Positions 15,248 through 22,936 of a stretch of 34,154 nt of DNA are shown here, one piece after another; within the stretch, counting starts at the first letter, position 1; every line of letters begins with the position of its first letter. The DNA is from JAVBPP01 sp031549535 (GTDB taxonomy: Bacteria > Bacillota > Clostridia > Oscillospirales > Acutalibacteraceae), in NCBI GenBank assembly GCA_031549535.1, contig JAVBPP010000099.1, positions 1 through 34,154 on the forward strand, read 5' to 3'. Position numbers and translations under genes: made by a program. The notes under the pieces are model-generated. The model was not told the DNA's origin. It ran no database searches and saw only the letters and a program-made list of their open reading frames with translations.

Positions 15248-15348
15248 TTACTTTTGCACTTAACAGTCGTTAATTTTGCGGGTCGAAATGCTCGGCCGTA
15301 TGGGATTTTGACCCGCAAAATTTTTACTACTGTTTGGTGCAGAAGTAA
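15248..15348. mobile_element. 101-bp TA-flanked MITE-like element, copy 2
   Basis: It has the same length, ends and core as the copies at 13771 and 21744, with scattered substitutions, mostly in the left arm and central loop (for example TTTTGCAC for TCCGGCAC). TA dinucleotides lie at 15246-15247 and 15349-15350. It sits between the rmuC stop and the toxin-antitoxin promoter and has no coding capacity. Confidence 0.85.
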
Positions 15349-15362
15349 TAATGCTTCCCCAA

Positions 15363-15391
15363 TTGACACAATAAACAGCGTACGCTATACT
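15363..15391 (+). promoter_or_regulatory. Toxin-antitoxin promoter with palindromic operator
   Basis: TTGACA (15363-15368), a 17-bp spacer and TATACT (15386-15391). A perfect 10-bp palindrome AGCGTACGCT (15377-15386) lies in the spacer and touches the -10. Such a site would suit repression by the antitoxin or the antitoxin-toxin complex. Confidence 0.75.
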
Positions 15392-15413
15392 GTACATGAA
15401 GGAGCGAGTTATT

Positions 15414-15662
15414 ATGTTAAACACAAACATTACAAATTTCAGAAAAAACATTTTCGGGATGCTGGAACAGACAATAAAATACAACGAGCCCGTAAATATC
15501 AGCACGAAAGACGGTAACGCCGTCATTATCAGCGAGGAAGATTATAACGGGTTGATGGAAACTCTGTATCTCAGCTCTGTGCCGAAACTGAAAGAAGATA
15601 TCGTAGAGGGGTTAAAAACACCGGTTTCTGCGTGTGTGCCGGAGGATGAGGTGGAGTGGTAA
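15414..15662 (+). CDS. Phd/YefM family antitoxin
   Basis: An 82-residue protein with the YefM/Phd fold signature: an N-terminal NITNFRKNIFGMLEQ, then PVNISTKDGNAVIISEEDYNGLMETLYLLS-like spacing, and an acidic tail ending EDEVEW. Family members bind the operator through the N-terminal half and wrap the toxin with the C-terminal half. ATG 15414 is chosen because AAGGAG lies 9 nt before it; the longer in-frame start at 15396 covers this ribosome site. Its TAA overlaps the toxin ATG (TAATG), as in classical coupled pairs. Confidence 0.85.
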   Translation: MLNTNITNFRKNIFGMLEQTIKYNEPVNISTKDGNAVIISEEDYNGLMETLYLSSVPKLKEDIVEGLKTPVSACVPEDEVEW

Positions 15663-15925
15663 TGTATGCAATTGTATACACCAAAAAAGCCATTCGGGAC
15701 ATTGAAAAAATTAAGGCGGCACGATTGGCGAAAAAAACAAAGGATTTGATTGCCTTAATAAAGCAAAATCCATTTCAAACGCCGCCACCGTTTGAAAAGT
15801 TGGTCGGCGATTTGCAGGGCGCGTATTCGCGCAGGATCAATATCAAGCACCGTCTTGTCTACGAAGTGCTTGAAGCGGAAAAGACTGTAAAGGTAATCAG
15901 TCTATGGTCGCATTACGAGCTTTGA
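15662..15925 (+). CDS. YoeB/Txe family mRNA interferase toxin
   Basis: A ribosome-dependent endoribonuclease toxin of the YoeB (RelE-like) family, 87 residues. Signature elements are FQTPPPFEKLVGDLQGAYSR in the middle, INIKHRLVYEV, and the C-terminal VISLWSHYEL, whose His-Tyr is part of the YoeB active end. The family pairs specifically with YefM-type antitoxins, as here. ATG 15662 overlaps the antitoxin stop, with AGGTGGAG five bases upstream; GTG 15656 is an alternative. The pair appears complete and has no obvious lesion. Confidence 0.9.
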   Translation: MYAIVYTKKAIRDIEKIKAARLAKKTKDLIALIKQNPFQTPPPFEKLVGDLQGAYSRRINIKHRLVYEVLEAEKTVKVISLWSHYEL

Positions 15926-15962
15926 GTTGCTTTTATCCTGAAATTTATTGGAGCTGTGTATC

Positions 15963-16535
15963 ATGCCAATCAATCCAATCGGAACAAAAACAATGGAAAC
16001 GGACAGATTGATTTTGCGGCGTTTTGTAATAGAAGATGCGCAGGATATGTTTGCCAATTGGGCAAACGACGCGGATGTCTGCAAGTTTTTATCCTGGAAC
16101 CCTCACGGCACGCTTGCGGTGACGCAGGCATTATTGGAACATTGGATTGCGGCATACGAAAACGAAAACACCTATAACTGGGCTATCGAACTTAAGGAAC
16201 TGGGCAGTGTTATCGGTTCTATCTCTGCCATGAATGTCAGCGAAAAAGATTGTAGCTGTGAGATAGGGTATTGCATCAGCAAACAGTTTTGGTCAAAGGG
16301 AATCGCTACAGAAGCCTTAAAATCCCTAATTTATTTCTTTTTCACACAGGTCGGTCTCAACCGGATTCAAGCCAGCCATGACCCCTTGAATATCGCTTCC
16401 GGGAAAGTCATGGAACACGCCGGCATGACACTGGAGGGAACGCTGCGGCAGCGAAGAATGTGCCGCGACGGAACGTTTGCCGACAGCAATATATGGGCGA
16501 TTCTTCGTCGGGATTATAAGGGAGCTGTGCAATGA
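15963..16535 (+). CDS. GNAT acetyltransferase, RimJ/RimL type
   Basis: A single-domain acetyltransferase related to ribosomal-protein N-acetyltransferases: the N-terminal METDRLILRRFVIEDAQDMF, the acetyl-CoA loop KQFWSKGIATEALKSLIYF and the C-terminal NIASGKVMEHAGMTLEGTLRQ are the usual signatures. About 190 residues, full length. The substrate is not predictable; proteins of this type modify ribosomal proteins, small molecules or drugs. ATG 15963 is chosen because GGAG lies 9 nt upstream, overriding the TTG at 15948. Its TGA overlaps the start of a truncated radical SAM ORF, suggesting an original two-gene operon. Confidence 0.85.
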   Translation: MPINPIGTKTMETDRLILRRFVIEDAQDMFANWANDADVCKFLSWNPHGTLAVTQALLEHWIAAYENENTYNWAIELKELGSVIGSISAMNVSEKDCSCEIGYCISKQFWSKGIATEALKSLIYFFFTQVGLNRIQASHDPLNIASGKVMEHAGMTLEGTLRQRRMCRDGTFADSNIWAILRRDYKGAVQ

Positions 16536-16600
16536 ACCGTTACTTACAAAACCTGAACCGTATCGAGTTTGCACTTACGTTTGCCTGCACCGGAGAGTAA
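16532..16600 (+). pseudogene. N-terminal stub of a radical SAM protein
   Basis: ATG 16532 overlaps the preceding GNAT stop and has GGGAG upstream. The 22 codons (MNRYLQNLNRIEF, then TFACTGE) match the usual opening of one group of clostridial radical SAM proteins, where the next residues would supply the CxxxCxxC iron-sulfur motif. Here the frame ends at TAA after CTGE and the sequence switches to the leader of the esterase gene. The rest of the gene was probably lost by deletion with an endpoint near 16595. The match is from memory of the family. Confidence 0.5.
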
Positions 16601-16628
16601 TTGTTAACATATAAGGAGGATATCAACA

Positions 16629-17471
16629 ATGGCAGACACAACGGATATTTTTGGCAACATCAACCCCTGCAAGGAATGGTATGAGGATTATAACCAATAC
16701 CGGCACTATCCGCTTTGGGCGGAGGGCGCACCGGGCTATGATGAAAGCCTGGGCCAGCCGCAGCCCTCTCTTGCCTTTTTCCCGGCGGAGAACGCAAAAG
16801 GGAAGGGCTGTGTGCTTATCATGGCGGGCGGCGGCTACACGCATAAGGCCGCGCACGAAGGCTCCGCCGTTGCCAAAAGGCTCAATGAGGGCGGCATCAA
16901 CGCCGCGGTTTTGGATTATCGCCTGATTCCGTATGAAAAGCCCTATATTCTGCAGGACGCGCTGCGTGCGGTGCGCTACCTCAAATATCACGCGCAGGAG
17001 TTCGGCATAGACCCGGAGCACATTGCTGTTTTGGGCTTTTCAGCCGGCGGGAACCTTGCGGCTATGACGGGCTTTTACGGCGATGACGGCGACAGCTCCT
17101 CCCCCGACCCGGTGGAGCGCATGTCCTCCAAGACACATGCCGCCGTGATCTGTTACGCCGCGATTCACTTTTTGAAGGAGGAGCCGGAGGAGGACGAGGG
17201 CTTTTACTATGACTTTTATTTCAAGCCCTCCATGGGATTTCCGCCCGCGTTTGTGTGGCAATCCTTTGAGGATCGCCTGATTCATTACAGCGCGTCAGTC
17301 AATTTGGTGGATAAGCTGCGTTCCATTGATGTGCCGGTGGAATTCCACATGTTCCCTTACGGAGGCCACGGGCAGGGGCTGGCAACCAGCACGAAAGAGC
17401 ATGACGACAATGAATTGACGCAGGTGTGGAGCGATTTGTGCATCCGCTGGCTGCACTTTTATGGATTTTAA
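16629..17471 (+). CDS. Alpha/beta-hydrolase esterase
   Basis: A 280-residue serine hydrolase. The oxyanion motif AGGGYTHKA, the nucleophile elbow GFSAGGN (Ser138), an acid around EDRLIHYS and the His in GGHGQGL form the expected catalytic set. It resembles the acetyl-xylan/acetyl-sugar esterases often labelled endo-1,4-beta-xylanase B. There is no signal peptide, so it is cytoplasmic. It begins after AAGGAGGA and is the first gene of an operon with GH3 and GH2 glycosidases (15-bp and 12-bp gaps), so removal of acyl groups from imported oligosaccharides is a reasonable role. No strong promoter is seen in the 28 bp before it; a weak one may overlap the radical SAM stub. Confidence 0.85.
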   Translation: MADTTDIFGNINPCKEWYEDYNQYRHYPLWAEGAPGYDESLGQPQPSLAFFPAENAKGKGCVLIMAGGGYTHKAAHEGSAVAKRLNEGGINAAVLDYRLIPYEKPYILQDALRAVRYLKYHAQEFGIDPEHIAVLGFSAGGNLAAMTGFYGDDGDSSSPDPVERMSSKTHAAVICYAAIHFLKEEPEEDEGFYYDFYFKPSMGFPPAFVWQSFEDRLIHYSASVNLVDKLRSIDVPVEFHMFPYGGHGQGLATSTKEHDDNELTQVWSDLCIRWLHFYGF

Positions 17472-17486
17472 GAAGGAGCGTTTGAT

Positions 17487-19946
17487 ATGGAGAACTACAC
17501 AATAGCCGGAAAAAGCATGGAGGAATTACTTGCTCTGCTCACCCTGGATGAAAAGGCGGCCTTTCTAAGCGGCAAGGATGTCTGGCATTTGGAGGAGGTG
17601 CAGCGCCTTGGCATTCCCTGCATTATGGTGAGCGATGGCCCCCACGGCCTGCGCAAGCAAAATGAAAACGCAAATAATCTGGGGCTGGGCGGGAGCGTTC
17701 CCGCCGTCTGCTTCCCCCTGGCCTGCCTGACCGCCTGCTCCTGGGACCCGGAGCTGCTGCGGGAGATGGGCGAGGCCATCGGCGAGGAGGCGCTGCACGA
17801 GCGTATTTCCGTTGTGCTCGGCCCCGGCGTGAACATCAAACGCACCCCGCTCTGCGGGCGGAACTTTGAGTATTTTTCTGAAGACCCCTACTTGGCCGGG
17901 GAATTGGCGGTTTCCTTCATCAACGGTGTGCAAAGCCGCGGCGTGGGCACCTCGCTGAAGCATTTCGCCGCAAACAGCCAGGAGAGCCGCCGGCTTTCTG
18001 TGAACGCGGTAGTGGATATGCGCGCGCTGCGCGAAATTTATTTGCCTGCGTTTGAAAACGCCGTAAAACGGGCGCGCCCCTGGACGGTGATGAACTGTTA
18101 CAACAAGGTAAACGGAGCGCACGGCTCTGAAAACAACTGGCTGCAAAACGAATTGCTGCGCGATGAGTGGGGCTTTGACGGCCTGGTTGTGAGCGACTGG
18201 GGCGCGGTGAATGACCGTGTCAAGGGTGTGAAGGCCGGAAATGATTTGGAGATGCCCTCCTCCCACGGCTATAATACAAAAAAAATAATTGCGGCCGTGC
18301 AAAGCGGTGCCCTTAGCATGCAGGACGTTGACACAGCCGTTTTGAATGTGCTTAAGCTGATTGCCAAATCCCTGCCTGCGCTGGAACAGCAACACAGCTA
18401 TGACGCCACGCAGCACCATGCTCTGGCGCGAAAAATTGCGCGGGAATCCATGGTTCTGTTAAAGAATGAGGATGACATTCTGCCACTTGCCATGCAGGGC
18501 GAATTGCTCGTAGTCGGTGAAATGGCCGAAAAACCGCGCTATCAAGGCGCGGGCAGCTCGCTGATTAATCCCACACAAGTGGACTCTTTCTGCGATATTT
18601 TGCGCGAAAACGGCGTCCCATTTCGCTATGCCCAGGGCTATGAAAAGGGTGCCAAAGCAAAGCAGGACCCGAAAGCGCTGTTTACGAAGGCTGTGGACGC
18701 GGCAAAGCAGGCAGATACGGTGCTGCTGTTTATCGGCCTGACGGAGCAATATGAATCCGAAGGCTTTGACCGCAAGGACATGAATTTGCCGGCGCTGCAT
18801 AACGAGCTGGTGCAGGCGCTGTGCAATGTCAACTCCCGCGTTATTGTGGTGCTTTCCGCCGGAGCGCCGGTTTCGTTGCCTTGGTTTAGCCGGGTGCAGG
18901 CCGTTTTGCACGGCTACCTTGCCGGCCAGGCGGGCGCGGGTGCGATGTTTGATATCTTAAGCGGTGCACAGAACCCCTGCGGCAAGCTGGCGGAAAGCTA
19001 TCCGTTCAGCGCAAACGATACACCTTGCGCAAACCACTTCCCCGGCAACCCCTTGAGCGTGGAATACCGTGAGAGTATTTTTGTGGGTTACCGCTACTAT
19101 GACAAAATGCAAACCGCGCTGCAATTCCCCTTCGGTTTCGGCCTTTCTTACACGCAGTTTTCCTATTCCGATCTGCGTTTGAGCGCGAAGAAACTCCGCG
19201 AAGGCGAGGAGCTGACGGTGAGCCTGCTTGTCACCAACACAGGCACCGTTGCCGGCAAAGAAATTGTGCAACTGTATGTGGGCTTTGATGATGCCGCTGT
19301 CTGCCGCGCGCCCAAGGAGCTGAAGGCCTTCTGCAAGGTGGAGCTGCAGCCGGGCGAGAGCAAAACGGTGGAACTGCGCCTTGGCAGCCGTGCCTTTGCC
19401 TATTACAACACCCTGCTTGCCGATTGGCATGTGCAAAGCGGCAGCTATACCATTATGGTCGGTGCAAGTGCGGCGGACATCCGCCTTTGCGAGGAAGTAC
19501 AGCTGACCTGCGCCCTGCCGGATGCGCCGGTTCCGGATTATCGCGAAACCGCTCCCGACTATCTCAGCGGCGACCCGGCTCAAATCAGCGCGGCGCAGTT
19601 TGAGGCTGTTTTGGGCTACCCCCTCCCGCCCGCGTTTAAAAATGTTAACGACCCCATTACACTGAACGATTGTTTCGAAACCGCCTCACACACCAAGTGG
19701 GGCGCGCGCATCAACAAGTTGATAGACAGCATAGCAAGCAAGCTGCCGGAGGGCGAAATGATAGCCACAACGGCCAAGCAGGCGCGGTTCAACATGCTCA
19801 TCACCATGACTGGCGGCCTGTTCACCGAGGAGATGGCCAGCGGCCTGCTGCGTGTGCTGAACGGCAGCAAGCCGGGCAAGGGTTTTGCTATGATATTGCG
19901 CGGCCTGCCCAGCATGTTGCTTGCGCTGAAAAAAATGTTTTTATAG
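17487..19946 (+). CDS. GH3 beta-glucosidase-type glycosidase
   Basis: A retaining exo-glycosidase of family 3 that removes terminal beta-linked sugars. The TIM-barrel domain shows VSDGPHGLR, GRNFEYFSEDPYLAGELA, KHFAANSQE and the nucleophile Asp237 in VVSDWGAV. The second alpha/beta domain follows (VLLKNEDDILPL through LFIGLTEQYESEGFDR), then a fibronectin III-like domain (SLLVTNTGTVAGKEIVQLYV). A further 130-residue C-terminal segment, starting after YLSGDPAQ, is common in clostridial relatives. It has no signal peptide. ATG 17487 follows AAGGAG. Whether the sugar is glucose, xylose or another cannot be told from the sequence. Confidence 0.92.
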   Translation: MENYTIAGKSMEELLALLTLDEKAAFLSGKDVWHLEEVQRLGIPCIMVSDGPHGLRKQNENANNLGLGGSVPAVCFPLACLTACSWDPELLREMGEAIGEEALHERISVVLGPGVNIKRTPLCGRNFEYFSEDPYLAGELAVSFINGVQSRGVGTSLKHFAANSQESRRLSVNAVVDMRALREIYLPAFENAVKRARPWTVMNCYNKVNGAHGSENNWLQNELLRDEWGFDGLVVSDWGAVNDRVKGVKAGNDLEMPSSHGYNTKKIIAAVQSGALSMQDVDTAVLNVLKLIAKSLPALEQQHSYDATQHHALARKIARESMVLLKNEDDILPLAMQGELLVVGEMAEKPRYQGAGSSLINPTQVDSFCDILRENGVPFRYAQGYEKGAKAKQDPKALFTKAVDAAKQADTVLLFIGLTEQYESEGFDRKDMNLPALHNELVQALCNVNSRVIVVLSAGAPVSLPWFSRVQAVLHGYLAGQAGAGAMFDILSGAQNPCGKLAESYPFSANDTPCANHFPGNPLSVEYRESIFVGYRYYDKMQTALQFPFGFGLSYTQFSYSDLRLSAKKLREGEELTVSLLVTNTGTVAGKEIVQLYVGFDDAAVCRAPKELKAFCKVELQPGESKTVELRLGSRAFAYYNTLLADWHVQSGSYTIMVGASAADIRLCEEVQLTCALPDAPVPDYRETAPDYLSGDPAQISAAQFEAVLGYPLPPAFKNVNDPITLNDCFETASHTKWGARINKLIDSIASKLPEGEMIATTAKQARFNMLITMTGGLFTEEMASGLLRVLNGSKPGKGFAMILRGLPSMLLALKKMFL

Positions 19947-19958
19947 TGAGGGATAACC

Positions 19959-21740
19959 GTGATTCAAAGCAGATGGATGGAAGAAGCAAGGCGCGGGGAA
20001 ACCCTGCGGGAGTATCCGCGCCCCCAGCTCAAGCGTGCGGATTGGCTTTGCCTGAACGGCACATATGAATACGCCATAACGGGTGACACCATGCAGCAGC
20101 CGCAGCGCTTTGACGGCACAATTTTGCTGCCCTTTGCACCGGAGTGTGCGCTTTCCGGTGTAAATCGCCCCCTGCAGCCGCAGGAACGCCTGTGGTATCG
20201 GCGGAAATTCAGCTTGCCGGAGCACTACGCAGGCAAGCGTATTCTGCTGCATTTCGGTGCAGTGGATTGGCAATGCATCGTTTATGTGAACGGCCAAGCC
20301 GTCGGCGAGCACAGCGGCGGCTATCTGCCCTTTTCGTTTGATATTACAGACGCGCTGCGAGCGCAGGGCAGCTGTTCCTGCGCGGACTGCACGGGCATGG
20401 GCATTCAAGAACTGCTCGTGCGCGTTTATGACCCAACGGATACCGCAGGCCAGCAACGCGGCAAGCAGGTGCGGGATCCAAAGGGGATTTGGTACACCGC
20501 CACCTCCGGCATCTGGCAAACCGTTTGGCTGGAACCGGTGGAGCCCTGCCACATCAAGGCGCTGCGGATGACGCCGCACCTTGAGGCGGAAAGCCTGCAG
20601 CTGCAGCTGAAGCAAAGCGAGTATAAATATACAAAGGCCACCGCCCGCGTGATGGACGGCGAAACGCAGCTTGCCTGCGTCAGCTTCGACAAAGAGGCGG
20701 ACATCCCCCTGCCGGGCAGTAAACTTAGGTCGCCCGAAACCCCGTTTTTATATACACTGCACATCGAATTGACCAAGGCGGGGGAGATTTGCGATAAAGT
20801 GGAAAGCTATTTCGGCATGCGCAGCTTTTCCATTGGGAACGACAGCAAGGGGCTGCCTCGTATTCTGCTTAACGGCAAGCCGTATTTTCAGCGCGGTTTG
20901 TTGGATCAGGGCTATTGGCCGGAAAGCGGCCTGACCCCGCCGAGTGACGAAGCCATGGTGTATGATATTCAAACCATGAAGGATTTGGGCTTTAACATGC
21001 TGCGCAAGCACATCAAGGTGGAGCCGCTGCGCTGGTACTACCACTGTGACCGCCTGGGCATGCTGGTTTGGCAGGATATGCCCAGCGGCGGGGCATACAT
21101 CGGCAATTTGATGGCGGGCGTGCTGTCGAACATGGGTGTTCCCATCCGGGACAGTCATTACAGTTGGTTCAAACGCGCCGATAAAAATGACCGGGCAGAA
21201 TTCCGCCGCGAACTGTTTGAAATGCTGGAAATTCTGCATAACTGCACTTCCATCTGCTGTTGGGTGCCCTTCAACGAGGGCTGGGGGCAGTTTGACGCCC
21301 GTGCGATTGCAAGAGCCGTGAAAGAGAGTGACCCAAGCCGCCTTGTGGACCACGCAAGCGGCTGGTATGACCAAATGGGTCCGGATTTCAAGAGCGTGCA
21401 CAAATATATCGTCCCCGTGCGCATGCCCAAAACCAACGGCAGGCCGTTTGCCTTGACGGAATACGGCGGTTACAGCCTGTTGCGCAAGGGGCATGCCTGG
21501 GATGAGAAAAAGGCCTTCGGCTACCGCATGTTCGAATCAAAAGAAATTTTGGGGGAGCATTACCGCAGCCTGCATGAAAAGCAGATTATTCCCTTAATCG
21601 AAAAGGGGCTGTGCGCCACCATCTACACCCAGCTCAGTGATGTGGAAAACGAGGTCAACGGCATTGTAAGCTACGACCGGGCAGAGCTAAAAATGGATGC
21701 AGAGCTGCTACGGGACGTGAATCGAAAATTGGATTATTAG
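19959..21740 (+). CDS. GH2 family glycosidase
   Basis: A family 2 retaining glycosidase. The N-terminal sugar-binding jelly roll is visible (LWYRRKFSLPEHYAGKRILL, VNGQAVGEHSGGYLPFSFDIT), then an immunoglobulin-like domain, then the TIM barrel with the acid/base Glu440 in FNEGWGQ and the nucleophile Glu501 in LTEYGGY. At 593 residues it is of the short GH2 type without the C-terminal domains of LacZ. The start is GTG 19959 with GAGGGA upstream, 12 bp after the GH3 stop, and it is the last gene of the esterase-GH3-GH2 operon. It has no signal peptide. The exact substrate (galactoside, glucuronide, mannoside or arabinoside) is not determined. Confidence 0.9.
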   Translation: MIQSRWMEEARRGETLREYPRPQLKRADWLCLNGTYEYAITGDTMQQPQRFDGTILLPFAPECALSGVNRPLQPQERLWYRRKFSLPEHYAGKRILLHFGAVDWQCIVYVNGQAVGEHSGGYLPFSFDITDALRAQGSCSCADCTGMGIQELLVRVYDPTDTAGQQRGKQVRDPKGIWYTATSGIWQTVWLEPVEPCHIKALRMTPHLEAESLQLQLKQSEYKYTKATARVMDGETQLACVSFDKEADIPLPGSKLRSPETPFLYTLHIELTKAGEICDKVESYFGMRSFSIGNDSKGLPRILLNGKPYFQRGLLDQGYWPESGLTPPSDEAMVYDIQTMKDLGFNMLRKHIKVEPLRWYYHCDRLGMLVWQDMPSGGAYIGNLMAGVLSNMGVPIRDSHYSWFKRADKNDRAEFRRELFEMLEILHNCTSICCWVPFNEGWGQFDARAIARAVKESDPSRLVDHASGWYDQMGPDFKSVHKYIVPVRMPKTNGRPFALTEYGGYSLLRKGHAWDEKKAFGYRMFESKEILGEHYRSLHEKQIIPLIEKGLCATIYTQLSDVENEVNGIVSYDRAELKMDAELLRDVNRKLDY

Positions 21741-21743
21741 GTA

Positions 21744-21844
21744 TTACTCCGGCACTTAACAGTAGTTAATTTTGCGGGTCGAAATGCTTGGATGTATGGG
21801 ATTTTGACCCGCAAAATTTTTACTACTGTTTGGTGCAGGAGTAA
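21744..21844. mobile_element. 101-bp TA-flanked MITE-like element, copy 3
   Basis: It begins 3 bp after the GH2 stop codon. It shares length, TTACT/AGTAA ends, palindromic core and outer TA dinucleotides (21742-21743, 21845-21846) with the copies at 13771 and 15248. In this position the RNA hairpin could act as a 3' end stabiliser or terminator for the glycosidase operon. Confidence 0.85.
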
Positions 21845-21856
21845 TAGCTATACGAT

Positions 21857-21896
21857 ACACAACGGGAGCAAACCTTGCGGCTTGCTCCCGTTGTGT
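21857..21896. terminator. 15-bp perfect hairpin between convergent genes
   Basis: ACACAACGGGAGCAA (21857-21871) pairs perfectly with TTGCTCCCGTTGTGT (21882-21896) around a 10-base loop. It sits between the convergent GH2 and parB genes and probably ends one or both transcripts. Neither side has a T-run, so it is not a standard rho-independent terminator. Confidence 0.45.
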
Positions 21897-21955
21897 GGAT
21901 GTGGGGTGTGAAAGAGAAAGATATGATAAATGGGGGATGGGCAAATTAATAAACA

Positions 21956-22795
21956 TTATGCCGTGTAACGCTTTGCCTTGATGGTTTTGGCGTTTGCGTT
22001 GTTTTTGGGAATGCGCACGACATATTCGATATATTCTTCCGTCTCGCTTTTGGCCGAGTCCGCATCAATTCCCGCGCGGCGCATGGTGTCAACGGCGTGG
22101 TTGATGGTGTTGACGAACAGGCGGACGTCCTTAAACAGCTTCACCGGGGCAAGCTGTTTTTTGCCTGTGTTGGCGAGCATCTGCGCAATCAGGCGCTCCG
22201 TTTCGGCTACGTTGAGCCGCCGTTCCACCACGATGCCCAGGGCGCGGCGCAGGAGCTCCTCCTGTTCCATGCGCAGCAGGGCGCGGGCGTGCCGCTCGCT
22301 TAGGGCGTTTTTCGTCATAATTTCCCGGATATCCTCCGGCAGGCGCAGCAGGCGCAGTTTATTGGCAAGCTTTGAGGGGGCAATGCCGAGCTTTTCGCAG
22401 GCCTCCTCCCGCGTGAATTGGTAGCGGGATAACAGCTGGTCTATTGCAAACGCTTCCTCAAAAAAATTTAAGTCCGCGCGCTGTATGTTCTCCAGAATCG
22501 CATAGAGGGCGGACTTTTCATCACTGGCCTCTATTAAAATGCATGGGATGCGCGTTAAGCCGACCATTCGTGCCGCCCGCAGCCGCCTTTCCCCGGCGAT
22601 GAGTTCAAACCCGCCATCAATGCGGCGCACGTTGATGGGCTGCAGAATGCCGTTGCGGCGAATGCTGTCCGCCAAGCCTTCCAGCTCGTCGCAGTCAAAG
22701 CGCCTGCGCGGCTGATTGGGGTTGGAGACGATCTCCTCCTGCGGAATGAGTAAAATCTGACCGCCGCTCTTGAGCTTCCCCTGGGATTTCAGCAT
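21956..22795 (-). CDS. noc: ParB/Noc family DNA-binding protein
   Basis: A 279-residue ParB-type protein. The N-terminal CTPase region (IPQEEIVSNPNQPRRRFD, then GERRLRAARM and ENIQRADLNFFEEA) precedes a helix-turn-helix (TREEACEKLGIAPSKLANKLRL) and a C-terminal dimerisation region. Position directly after rsmG matches Noc of Bacillus, which prevents division over the nucleoid; a Spo0J-like role cannot be excluded because no parA/soj follows in this window. ATG 22795 is chosen because GGGAGG lies 7 nt upstream. The longer frame starting at 22888 reads through the promoter. Confidence 0.8.
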   Translation of the reverse strand: MLKSQGKLKSGGQILLIPQEEIVSNPNQPRRRFDCDELEGLADSIRRNGILQPINVRRIDGGFELIAGERRLRAARMVGLTRIPCILIEASDEKSALYAILENIQRADLNFFEEAFAIDQLLSRYQFTREEACEKLGIAPSKLANKLRLLRLPEDIREIMTKNALSERHARALLRMEQEELLRRALGIVVERRLNVAETERLIAQMLANTGKKQLAPVKLFKDVRLFVNTINHAVDTMRRAGIDADSAKSETEEYIEYVVRIPKNNANAKTIKAKRYTA

Positions 22796-22858
22796 GAGAA
22801 AACCTCCCGATATGTGCCTTCGTGTTTCGCTGTTGCGGTGTTTCCTGACCGCATCTAC

Positions 22859-22887
22859 ACAATAGCATGTATCGGGAGGCTTGTCCA
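22859..22887 (-). promoter_or_regulatory. Promoter of the noc-like gene
   Basis: On the minus strand: TGGACA (22882-22887), a 17-bp spacer and TATTGT (22859-22864) with a TGC extension. A 10-bp sequence in the spacer (22870-22879) is repeated in inverted orientation over the ribosome site (22803-22812), which could serve as an operator pair. Confidence 0.55.
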
Positions 22888-22936
22888 TCTTTATCCATCG
22901 CCCGATTTCGCGCTTTCGGGCGGTTTTTCCGGGGAA

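Noticed and set aside
17565..18419. 284-residue minus-strand ORF opposite GH3, and a similar 248-residue one at 20748-21494 opposite GH2
   Set aside because: Both are antisense shadows of long genes with catalytic motifs; their composition is His/Ala-rich and uninformative.
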